From contig JAGYIR010000006.1 of the NCBI GenBank assembly GCA_018402525.1, positions 1 through 64,000 on the forward strand: 64,000 bases of DNA, in the 5' to 3' direction. The notes below the pieces were generated by a model. That model saw nothing but the letters and a program-made list of their open reading frames with translations. It was not told where the DNA came from and did no database searches. The translations under genes and the position numbers were made by a program. This DNA is from Crocinitomicaceae bacterium. Lineage in GTDB: Bacteria; Bacteroidota; Bacteroidia; Flavobacteriales_D; Crocinitomicaceae. Below, piece after piece: positions 8,709-16,950 of the stretch; positions within the stretch are counted from its first letter, which is position 1; every line of letters starts with the position of its first letter.

Positions 8709-9458
8709 ATGACGAAAATAGAATTAATAGAATACCTTGATTTTAAAGCGCAACAGTACAACACAAGTGCGTTCATTGAAAGTGATCCCATTCAATTACC
8801 TCATCGTTTTAAACGAAAGGAAGACATTGAAATTGTCGCTTTTCTTGTCTCCACCATCGCTTGGGGCAACAGAACAATGATTATTAAAAGTGGTGAGCGA
8901 TTGCTGGATATCATGGAACACGAACCATACGAGTTCATTGAGAATTATACTGGATCGGCTCATTTGAATTTTGTGCACCGAACATTCAATGGGGTTGATT
9001 TAGATTTTTTCTTTCGGAGCTTGAATAATCTCTACTCGACTGGTGGATTGGAAAAAGCATTTTCAGCGCACCCCGAAATTGAAGGCATCAAAGGAAAAAT
9101 TATTCACTTTCGAGAGCAGTTTGTCGCCGTTCCACATGAGGCTCGCAGTGAGAAACATATTTCAAATCCAGCGAAAAATTCAGCATCAAAAAGAATCAAC
9201 ATGTTTTTGCGTTGGATGGTGCGGAACGATCGACAAGGGGTTGATTTTGGAATTTGGAAAAGTATCTCTCCTGCTGAATTGTATGTCCCACTCGATGTAC
9301 ACACATCAAAAAATGCACGCGCGTTGGGACTCATCACCCGAAAACAAGACGACTGGAAAGCACTCGAAGAATTGATGCATCATTTAAAAGAGTTTGATCC
9401 AAGCGATCCTTCAAAGTATGATTTTGCACTGTTTGGAATTGGAGCCTTTGAAAAGTAG
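8709..9458 (+). CDS. TIGR02757 (DUF2400) family protein
   Basis: The 249-residue product from ATG 8709 ('MTKIELIEYLDFKAQQYN') matches the conserved TIGR02757 family, including 'FLVSTIAWGNRTMIIKSGER', 'RLNMFLRWMVR'-like segment (here 'KRINMFLRWMVRNDRQGVD') and 'PLDVHTSKNARALGL'. The last two resemble the helix-hairpin-helix glycosylase fold, but no biochemical function is established to my knowledge. An upstream in-frame TTG (8691) overlapping the previous gene is less likely because the conserved region begins at the ATG. Confidence 0.88.
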   Translation: MTKIELIEYLDFKAQQYNTSAFIESDPIQLPHRFKRKEDIEIVAFLVSTIAWGNRTMIIKSGERLLDIMEHEPYEFIENYTGSAHLNFVHRTFNGVDLDFFFRSLNNLYSTGGLEKAFSAHPEIEGIKGKIIHFREQFVAVPHEARSEKHISNPAKNSASKRINMFLRWMVRNDRQGVDFGIWKSISPAELYVPLDVHTSKNARALGLITRKQDDWKALEELMHHLKEFDPSDPSKYDFALFGIGAFEK

Positions 9459-9612
9459 ATAGATGTTTTGAATTTTTGAATCATTCTACGTATTTCATAA
9501 AAATTTATGCTTTGCTTGCTGATTTCAACCTAAATTCGCACCTTGGATGAATAATTTCATTACACTTTAAAATTTAGTTAACACTCAGTTATTAAACTTC
9601 TAGTTAATTCGC

Positions 9613-11694
9613 ATGTATCGTCCTAAAAATTCAATGGAAAATCAATCAGACACGTTACTGATAAATCGTGAAAAAAGTTGGCTATCGTTCAACGAGCGTG
9701 TTTTACAAGAGGCAATGGATAGAAGTAATCCTCTGCTCGAGCGCCTGCGCTTCTTGGGCATTTTCTCTAATAATCGTGATGAGTTTTTTCGTGTTCGAGT
9801 TGCAACAGTGAGAAGAATGACTGAACTCGGCAAGAAAACACGTCAGCAATTGTACGATGCCCCAGATGAGCTATTAAAGCAAATCAATCAAATCACGCTG
9901 CGTCAAGGAAAACAATTCGATGCTGCGTACAATGACGTAATTAAGGAACTCAAGGCCGAGAACATTCACATCGTAAATGAGCGACAACTTAGCGAATCAC
10001 AAGAAAAAATAGTACTTTCTTATTTCAAGGAAACCGTTCGACCCAACCTTGTTCCTATCATGTTGACATCGAAAATGTCACCAGAGCTTACCGATAAAGC
10101 ATCTTACTTAAGTATTAAACTCTACAATAAGTCTGGACAAGAAGATACTAAATATGCACTTATCGAAATTCCTACTTCGGTTATTTCTCGGTTTTTCATT
10201 CTTCCAGAAAACAGAGGGCACAAATACGTCATTTACCTCGATGATGTAATTCGCCTCGGACTATCTCAGATATTTGGAATTTTTGACTTCGACGCAATTG
10301 AATCTTATGCGTTTAAACTCACTCGGGATGCCGAGCTAGATATTGACGACGATTTGGACGAATCACTGATGGAAAAGCTGTCCAAAAGTATCAACAAACG
10401 TAAATCTGGAGAGCCAGTTCGGTTTGTCTACGACAAGACAATGCCTGATGACTTAAAAGAATACCTCATGGATCGATTAGGCCTGAAAGTTCAACAGAAC
10501 ATCATTCCCAGCGGACGATACAACAACCAAAAGGACTTAATAAGTTTTCCGGCTATTGGTAAAAAAACATTGGCTTACAAGAAACAACCACCCAGTAGAC
10601 ATCCGGATTTACATAGTCAAAAGAGTTTATTGGATGTAATTGTCAAAAAAGACATTTTACTCCACTACCCTTACCAAGCATTTAGTCATACTATCGATAT
10701 CCTTAGAGAAGCGGCCATCGACCCAGCCGTAAGTGCTATCATGATTAATTTGTATCGAATTGCCGACAATTCTAAAATCATCAACGCGCTGATTAATGCT
10801 TCTAAAAATGGAAAGGAAGTCACTGCGGTTGTTGAGTTGCGTGCACGATTTGACGAAGAGTACAATATTTTCTGCTCTAAACTTCTACAAGAAAACGGTG
10901 TGAAAGTCATTTTTGGTGTGGAGGGTTTAAAAGTTCACTCCAAATTGATTCTCATTCAACGAAAACACGGAAATTCCAAGGTTTCAATTGCACATGTAGG
11001 CTCGGGCAATTTTCATGAAGGGAATGCAAAGATATACACCGACCTTTCGTTATGGACCGTTGATACACGAATTTCAAGTGAAGTTGAAAAAGTTTTTGAT
11101 TTCTTCAATTTCAACTACAAACCAGGTACTTACACCGATTTAATTGTCTCTCCTTTCAATCCTCGTCAACGTTGGATTGAATTAATTGATCGCGAAATTA
11201 AACATGTTGAACAAGGTAAAACTGGTCACATCATTCTAAAATTGAATAATTTGGTCGATGAAGAACTGATCCTAAAGCTATACGAGGCAAGTCAATCTGG
11301 TGTCAAAATTCAATTGATCATTCGTGGAATTTGTTCTCTGATCGCTGGAAAAAAGGGATTAAGCGAAAATATTGAAGTTAGAAGTATTTTGGACCGGTAC
11401 TTGGAACATGCACGTGTACTTATTTTTTCGAATGGCGGTGATGAACAGATTTACATCGGTTCTGCGGACTGGATGGGACGAAACATGGATCTTCGTCTAG
11501 AAGTGATGGCCCCCATTTTCAATAAGGAAATCAAGAAGAACATTCGAAAACTCATTAATATTCAGCTGAACGACAATACGAAAGCACGTATTATTGATGA
11601 AGAATTGAATAACACGTACTGGAAAAGCGATGGACCAAAGATTCAAGCGCAAAAATCAATTTACTTACATTACAAACGCTTGATAAAAGACTAA
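9613..11694 (+). CDS. ppk1: Polyphosphate kinase 1
   Basis: This 693-residue enzyme polymerises the gamma-phosphate of ATP into inorganic polyphosphate. The four-part PPK1 layout is present: the N domain starting 'LLINREKSWLSFNERVLQEA', the head domain, and two phospholipase-D-like catalytic domains. The autophosphorylated His lies in 'GLKVHSKLILI' (about residue 442), followed by 'HVGSGNFHEGNAKIYTDL', and the second domain ends with 'YIGSADWMGRNMDLRLEV'. The start may instead be Met8 ('MENQSDTL'). Directly downstream is the exopolyphosphatase gene, giving a synthesis/breakdown pair. Confidence 0.96.
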   Translation: MYRPKNSMENQSDTLLINREKSWLSFNERVLQEAMDRSNPLLERLRFLGIFSNNRDEFFRVRVATVRRMTELGKKTRQQLYDAPDELLKQINQITLRQGKQFDAAYNDVIKELKAENIHIVNERQLSESQEKIVLSYFKETVRPNLVPIMLTSKMSPELTDKASYLSIKLYNKSGQEDTKYALIEIPTSVISRFFILPENRGHKYVIYLDDVIRLGLSQIFGIFDFDAIESYAFKLTRDAELDIDDDLDESLMEKLSKSINKRKSGEPVRFVYDKTMPDDLKEYLMDRLGLKVQQNIIPSGRYNNQKDLISFPAIGKKTLAYKKQPPSRHPDLHSQKSLLDVIVKKDILLHYPYQAFSHTIDILREAAIDPAVSAIMINLYRIADNSKIINALINASKNGKEVTAVVELRARFDEEYNIFCSKLLQENGVKVIFGVEGLKVHSKLILIQRKHGNSKVSIAHVGSGNFHEGNAKIYTDLSLWTVDTRISSEVEKVFDFFNFNYKPGTYTDLIVSPFNPRQRWIELIDREIKHVEQGKTGHIILKLNNLVDEELILKLYEASQSGVKIQLIIRGICSLIAGKKGLSENIEVRSILDRYLEHARVLIFSNGGDEQIYIGSADWMGRNMDLRLEVMAPIFNKEIKKNIRKLINIQLNDNTKARIIDEELNNTYWKSDGPKIQAQKSIYLHYKRLIKD

Positions 11695-11789
11695 CGTTGA
11701 CCAAAAATTGTTTAAAACTCGTCCATTTTCGTTATAACTCACGATTCATTTAACCCCATTTTTCGCTAATAAAAACCTATACTTGTGCC

Positions 11790-12683
11790 ATGTTGAGATA
11801 TGCGGCGATAGATATTGGTTCGAATGCTGTTCGAATGTTGTTTGAACAGATTTACGAAACCGAAAGTGGTACAATTTTTAAGAAAATGTCCCTTGTTCGT
11901 CTTCCTATTCGTTTAGGAGATGATGCATTTTTGAAGGGCGAAATCACAAAATCAAAAGAAGAAAAATTGGTGCATATGGCTCATGCCTTCAACCATTTGT
12001 GTTCCATTTTTGAAGTGCAAAATTATTTAGCCTCTGCTACTTCAGCGATGCGGGATTCAAAGAACGGCGGTAGAATCATCGATCGCATCAACCAAGAAGT
12101 TGGTGTGAAAATTGAAATTATCCCAGGTGATGTCGAAGCTGAAGTGTTGTACGAAAGTATCTTCAATACTGGAAAAATTGATGACGACAAAACGTACATG
12201 CTAATTGATGTCGGTGGAGGCAGTACTGAAATCAACATTTTTGCGAGTGGAGAACGAAAAGAATGGAAATCGTTTAACATAGGAACAATTCGCCTCAAAG
12301 AAGGGATTCAAAATGAGCAGGAATGGGAAGTATTTAGTAAATGGTTGCAAGACAAATCAGCGTTGTATAAACCTGAGTACATGATTGGAACTGGTGGAAA
12401 CATCAATAAAATCTATAAGTTGTGTGGATTGATGGACTGGCAAATGTTGCACCAACGTCAAATTCATGAAAAAATCGAATTCTTAAAACAATTTACACCA
12501 GAACAATTGATCAGTCAGTTCGACATCCGCGACGATAGAGCCGATGTCATTGTACACGGTGCAAGCATCTACCTGCGTGCCATGCAAGAAGCAAATATCG
12601 AAGAAATGATTGTTCCAAAAGTAGGACTAGCGGATGGTTTAATTCGACGCGCCTATTTTTCCAATAAACAGAACAAGAATTAA
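11790..12683 (+). CDS. ppx: Ppx/GppA exopolyphosphatase family protein
   Basis: The 297-residue protein is the short, single-unit form of Ppx/GppA phosphatases, with the ASKHA ATPase-fold motifs 'AAIDIGSNAVRML' (phosphate 1, residues 5-17) and 'YMLIDVGGGSTEI' (phosphate 2, about 130-143). It should remove terminal phosphates from polyphosphate and possibly from pppGpp. It lacks the C-terminal HD-like domain of E. coli Ppx, as is usual in Bacteroidetes. It lies 95 bases after ppk1 on the same strand. Confidence 0.93.
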   Translation: MLRYAAIDIGSNAVRMLFEQIYETESGTIFKKMSLVRLPIRLGDDAFLKGEITKSKEEKLVHMAHAFNHLCSIFEVQNYLASATSAMRDSKNGGRIIDRINQEVGVKIEIIPGDVEAEVLYESIFNTGKIDDDKTYMLIDVGGGSTEINIFASGERKEWKSFNIGTIRLKEGIQNEQEWEVFSKWLQDKSALYKPEYMIGTGGNINKIYKLCGLMDWQMLHQRQIHEKIEFLKQFTPEQLISQFDIRDDRADVIVHGASIYLRAMQEANIEEMIVPKVGLADGLIRRAYFSNKQNKN

Positions 12684-12748
12684 TAACTTGAGTTCGATTT
12701 ATGTATATTAGCAACTCAATTGGTTGGACGAAAATAAATTAATCGCAC

Positions 12749-14782
12749 ATGAAATTTTTGTATCCTGAATTTCTTTGGGCATTTACACTGCTAGTCGTTC
12801 CAATTATTATTCACCTGTTCAACTTTAAGCGCTACAAAACGCTTTATTTTTCGAGTCTGACATTTGTAAAACACGTGGATCAGAAAACTAAATCGACCCA
12901 AACACTTAAACACCTGCTCATCCTCGCTAGTCGTTTGCTCGCCTTTATTTTTTTAGTACTAGCTTTTGCTCAACCCTACTTCTCTTCGGATGAAAAAGTA
13001 ACAAGTCCAGACAATCAAATCATTGCCTTCTACCTCGATAATTCATTCTCTATGCAAGCGCGAGGTGCCGAAGGTGAACTATTGTCTGAGGCTCGTGAAA
13101 ACGCACGATCGATTATTAAAAAATCACCTTTGGATACGCGGTTTTTTATTGGAACGAATGATTTCAAAGGAAGTGAAGAACGACTGCTTTCGCGCATTGA
13201 AGCATTTGAGAAACTCGATGCCATTGATTATTCCCCGATTACACGATCAATTGATGAAGTTGTAGAATGGCAAAATGACCTATTCATGCAAGAAGAATTG
13301 AAGAAAAGCACTATTCAGTACGTGCTATTTTCGGATTTTCAGCGAATTCACCCGCTTTCTGTGTCCAAAGAGAAATTGAAAAACCTAGCCCTCTACCCTG
13401 TTCATCTGCGTCCAGAAAATGAGAACAACTTATTCATTGACTCGGTCTGGTTTACTTCACCTATTCATAAAATAAACACGAACAACGAATTAAACATCCG
13501 AGTTGGTAATAACAGCAGTACAACCGTTGAAAACAGTGAAGTTCAAATTCAAATTGGCGAATACAAAAAAACGATATTTGTTGAGCTACCAGCCAACCAA
13601 AAGACAATAACGAGCGTAAGTTTTGCGGATAAAACGAAAGGAATTAAAAAAGGACGCATTCACATCGTAGACGATCACGTTTGGTTTGATGATACGCATT
13701 ACATTTCTTACGAAGTAAAACAAAACACCAGCGTATTTCTGTTGAATGGTGAAGACGCTGTCGACAATATTGAAACAGTTCTTGGGTTAGATGATTACTA
13801 CATCGTGAACACCAAAGCAATCACACAAATTACCAAAGACGATTTCAATGGAAAAGACATTGTTTTTATAAATGGAGCGAATCAACTTTCGACTGGAATT
13901 TCTCGCTATTTAACTGATTTCTCAGAAACAGGTGGCTCGATCGTTTTGTTTCCGGGGACTGCACCGGTGATAGGTGATTGGAATCGACTTCTCTCTGCGC
14001 TTCAACTTGCGACCATAAGTGATCCAATAAGCGCTGGGACAAAAATCAGTAAGCTTAATTTTGATGATCCATTCTTCAAAGGAGTTTTCGAAACCAAGCC
14101 AGATCGCTTAAATCTGCCAAGCGTGTCAACGGTTTATCACACTGCTGCTAGTTCAACTGCTGTGCCTTTAATCGAACTACAAAATGGAAGTTCAATGTTC
14201 AGTTACAATACTGTTGGAGGTAACAACTTTGTCTTCTATGGTTCGTTGGATAGTCGCTTCGGAAATTTCACGAAAGATGCGCTATTTTCAACTATTATTT
14301 TGCGAACAAGTGAACTAAGCCAACGTTCTTCACCGCTTTCAATGGTTATCGGTGATGAATCCCGCTACCCTATTTACGCAGAAATTAATGATGATTCACC
14401 TATTCACATCAAGAATGAATCGGTCGATTTCATCCCACCGTTCTTTCAGATTTCTGGGACAAATTACCTGTCTTTAAGCGGCGTGGCCACAACCGAAGCG
14501 CTACAAGCAGAAAATTATGATTTGTTCAATGGTGAAGTAATCGGGGCAATCAGTCTGAACTACAATGGAAAAGAATCTTTGCTGGCGACATACGATGAAT
14601 CTGAAATCACAGAACACTTTAAATCAAGGGGAATAGAAAATATTGCTTACACGGAAATTGGAAAATCATCCCAACTATCCGTAGTCGATATTAACAAACC
14701 TTTTAGCTATTGGAAAATTTGTATCATTTTTACACTTATTTTTGTGGCAATAGAAATGCTACTTATCCGCTTTTTAAAATGA
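12749..14782 (+). CDS. BatA-domain membrane protein
   Basis: The 677-residue protein opens with the BatA/TIGR02226 N-terminus 'MKFLYPEFLWAFTLLVVPII' and two helices (about 5-25 and 55-75), then a vWA-like region ('IIAFYLDNSFSMQARG', a degenerate MIDAS DxSxS), a long periplasmic stretch with a second Rossmann-like part, and a final membrane helix near 655-675. Proteins of this type are common in Bacteroidetes; they are thought to take part in cell-envelope or aerotolerance functions, without a defined activity. It is followed after 7 bases by a dihydroorotase-like gene. Confidence 0.88.
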   Translation: MKFLYPEFLWAFTLLVVPIIIHLFNFKRYKTLYFSSLTFVKHVDQKTKSTQTLKHLLILASRLLAFIFLVLAFAQPYFSSDEKVTSPDNQIIAFYLDNSFSMQARGAEGELLSEARENARSIIKKSPLDTRFFIGTNDFKGSEERLLSRIEAFEKLDAIDYSPITRSIDEVVEWQNDLFMQEELKKSTIQYVLFSDFQRIHPLSVSKEKLKNLALYPVHLRPENENNLFIDSVWFTSPIHKINTNNELNIRVGNNSSTTVENSEVQIQIGEYKKTIFVELPANQKTITSVSFADKTKGIKKGRIHIVDDHVWFDDTHYISYEVKQNTSVFLLNGEDAVDNIETVLGLDDYYIVNTKAITQITKDDFNGKDIVFINGANQLSTGISRYLTDFSETGGSIVLFPGTAPVIGDWNRLLSALQLATISDPISAGTKISKLNFDDPFFKGVFETKPDRLNLPSVSTVYHTAASSTAVPLIELQNGSSMFSYNTVGGNNFVFYGSLDSRFGNFTKDALFSTIILRTSELSQRSSPLSMVIGDESRYPIYAEINDDSPIHIKNESVDFIPPFFQISGTNYLSLSGVATTEALQAENYDLFNGEVIGAISLNYNGKESLLATYDESEITEHFKSRGIENIAYTEIGKSSQLSVVDINKPFSYWKICIIFTLIFVAIEMLLIRFLK

Positions 14783-14789
14783 CCGTTGA

Positions 14790-16049
14790 ATGAAAACCCT
14801 TATAAAACAGGCAACAATCGTCGATAAGAACTCCCCTTTCCATAGAAAGAAAATGGATGTTTTGATTGAAGATCGTAAGATAATTTCTATCCAAGACAAG
14901 ATTTCTGACAAAGACGCGAAAGAAATAGCTTTCAATAATTTACACTTGTCAACTGGCTGGGTAGATCTTAAATCGCACTTCTGTGATCCTGGAATGGAAC
15001 ACATGGAAACTGTTGAATCGGGGTTAGACGCTGCTGCTGCTGGAGGATATACGCACGTTGCAGTTCTTCCAAGTACTCAACCAGTCATCGATGGGAAAAG
15101 TCAAGTAGAATACCTGTATCGAAAAGCGGAAAATCACGCCACTTCCATTCACCCAATTGGTGCAATGACTGTAGGTATGAAAGGTGAAAATCTGTCCGAA
15201 ATGTACGACATGAACCAATCAGGTGTTCAATTGTTTTCAGATGATTTAGCACCGATCAGCGCAGGGATTTTGTACCGCGCCTTATTGTATTCAAAGAATT
15301 TTAACGCCAGAATCATTGCATTCCCCCACAACCACTCAATGACAGGAAAAGGAATGGTGAACGAAGGAATGGCATCTACGTTGACAGGTTTAAAACCGGA
15401 TCCGTCCATCGCCGAAATCATCGAAATTGAGCGCAACATTCGACTAGCAGAATATACAGGAGGGAATCTCCACATTACAGGCGTTTCCACTGAAGAAGGC
15501 GTGCGATTAATTCGAAATGCGAAGAATAACAAATTGAACATCACAGCAGATGTGCATGTAGCGAACCTAGTCTACACCGAAAATCATGTGTTAGGCTTCG
15601 ATTCCAACTTCAAATTGATGCCGCCGCTCCGTTTCGAAACCGATAGAGTGGCTTTGTGGAACGGGATAAAAGACGGAACAATTGATTGTATCGTGTCAGA
15701 TCACCGCCCACACGACAAAGAAGAAAAAGACCTTGAGTTTGATTTAGCAGAATTTGGAACGATCAATCTGCAAACATGTTTTGCCTCACTCAGAAGCACA
15801 AAGGAATATGATTTGGACACCGTTATCGAAGCAATAAGTAATGGTGCTCGCAGGGTAATGGGACTTGAGCCAATGACAATTGCTGAAAATCAATCTGCAG
15901 ATATAACCCTCTTCTCCCCTGATGAAAAATGGCAGTTTTCTAAAAATGAGGTTTTCTCTAAATCGTTTAACTCACCATTAATTGACAAGGAATTGACTGG
16001 AAAAGTGCATGGAGTTATCAATAATGCTAAATTAGCAATCAAAGAATAA
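14790..16049 (+). CDS. Dihydroorotase-like protein lacking metal ligands
   Basis: The 419-residue protein has the full length and order of class I dihydroorotase/amidohydrolase, including '[21 protein letters not shown]', '[23 protein letters not shown]' (split here for length: the His and the FDSNFK part lie about 250-272) and '[11 protein letters not shown]'. In active enzymes the first metal site reads DxHxHxRxPG; here the equivalent segment is '[10 protein letters not shown]' (about 58-67), so the first His is Lys and the substrate Arg is Cys. This matches the second, probably inactive dihydroorotase paralogue seen in flavobacteria. In other bacteria such pseudo-DHOases act as partners of aspartate carbamoyltransferase; that role here is an inference. 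Confidence 0.85.
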   Translation: MKTLIKQATIVDKNSPFHRKKMDVLIEDRKIISIQDKISDKDAKEIAFNNLHLSTGWVDLKSHFCDPGMEHMETVESGLDAAAAGGYTHVAVLPSTQPVIDGKSQVEYLYRKAENHATSIHPIGAMTVGMKGENLSEMYDMNQSGVQLFSDDLAPISAGILYRALLYSKNFNARIIAFPHNHSMTGKGMVNEGMASTLTGLKPDPSIAEIIEIERNIRLAEYTGGNLHITGVSTEEGVRLIRNAKNNKLNITADVHVANLVYTENHVLGFDSNFKLMPPLRFETDRVALWNGIKDGTIDCIVSDHRPHDKEEKDLEFDLAEFGTINLQTCFASLRSTKEYDLDTVIEAISNGARRVMGLEPMTIAENQSADITLFSPDEKWQFSKNEVFSKSFNSPLIDKELTGKVHGVINNAKLAIKE

Positions 16050-16060
16050 CGAATTACTCC

Positions 16061-16621
16061 ATGGCCAAACGGAATTTCATCAAACAGTTCTTTAAGGATA
16101 AAAAAATGGTAGGTGCGGTTGCACCGAGCACAAAATTTTTGTGCCACAAAATGCTAGAAAATATAGATTTTTCCAAAACAAAAACAATCGTTGAACTTGG
16201 ACCTGGAACTGGGGTTTTCACGGATGTCATTATTGAACGTATGAGCAATGACTCCAGATTAATCGTTCTTGAGTTAAATGATAATTTTTACGAAACTCTA
16301 AATAAACGTATCAATGACTCAAGGGTTCAAATCATACATGATTCAGCCGAGTTCATCCAAAAATACTTGGATACAATTCAACCGGATCTAAAAGCAGATG
16401 TTATTATTTCTTCCCTCCCGCTAATGGTCTTTCCTGAAGAGTTGAGAAACAATGTGGTGAAGTCATCCCACGATGCTCTCAAAAAAAATGGAAAATACAT
16501 TCAGTTTCAATACTCCTTGCAATCAAAACGACTACTGGAATCAATTTACAAGAGCGTTACTGTGAAATTCACCGTAAAAAACTTTCCCCCTGCTTTTGTC
16601 TACACCTGCATTAAGGCTTAG
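16061..16621 (+). CDS. SAM-dependent methyltransferase, phospholipid N-methyltransferase type
   Basis: The 186-residue protein has a class I Rossmann methyltransferase core: 'GAVAPSTKFLCHKML' near the N-terminus, motif I 'TIVELGPGTGVFTDVI' (about 47-62), acidic motif 'LIVLELNDNF' and motif IV 'DVIISSLPLMVFP'. The short N-terminus and the 'VGAVAPST' segment are typical of the PmtA/KsgA-related phospholipid N-methyltransferase group; an rRNA target is less likely. It follows the dihydroorotase-like gene after 11 bases in the same operon. Confidence 0.8.
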   Translation: MAKRNFIKQFFKDKKMVGAVAPSTKFLCHKMLENIDFSKTKTIVELGPGTGVFTDVIIERMSNDSRLIVLELNDNFYETLNKRINDSRVQIIHDSAEFIQKYLDTIQPDLKADVIISSLPLMVFPEELRNNVVKSSHDALKKNGKYIQFQYSLQSKRLLESIYKSVTVKFTVKNFPPAFVYTCIKA

Positions 16622-16737
16622 CGATACTTCTCAGTACAACTCATACCGTTCACACCGTCAAGACTACTGTTTACTAGTTCTTTCTGGATTTGGTATATTA
16701 TTTGCCTAACTTGAACTATAACTTAAAATGAACAGTC

Positions 16738-16884
16738 ATGATAACTCCAAAAGAAATTGACAGAATTCTTGCACAAAGAAGTTTCAATCAAAAAACGAAA
16801 GGATTTGGTTTTGATGCAGCTATCGCTGGACTAGGCGTCGGAACAGGCGCTAAAAACACGAAGAAAAAACGAGCTACTAAGTAG
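16738..16884 (+). CDS. Possible 48-residue basic small protein
   Basis: An ATG at 16738 opens a 48-codon frame with an amphipathic start ('MITPKEIDRILAQRSF'), a Gly/Ala-rich middle ('AAIAGLGVGTGAK') and a Lys/Arg-rich end ('KKKRATK'). A TAnnTTTG-like stretch lies about 40 bases upstream at 16697-16704. The codon use is ordinary for this genome. There is no recognised family, and homologues would be needed to confirm it. Confidence 0.4.
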   Translation: MITPKEIDRILAQRSFNQKTKGFGFDAAIAGLGVGTGAKNTKKKRATK

Positions 16885-16950
16885 TGCTCAGAGAATCAAG
16901 AAAGATTTTAAATCCTTGAACTTTCTATCTTTCAAACTTTCAACTGAGAA

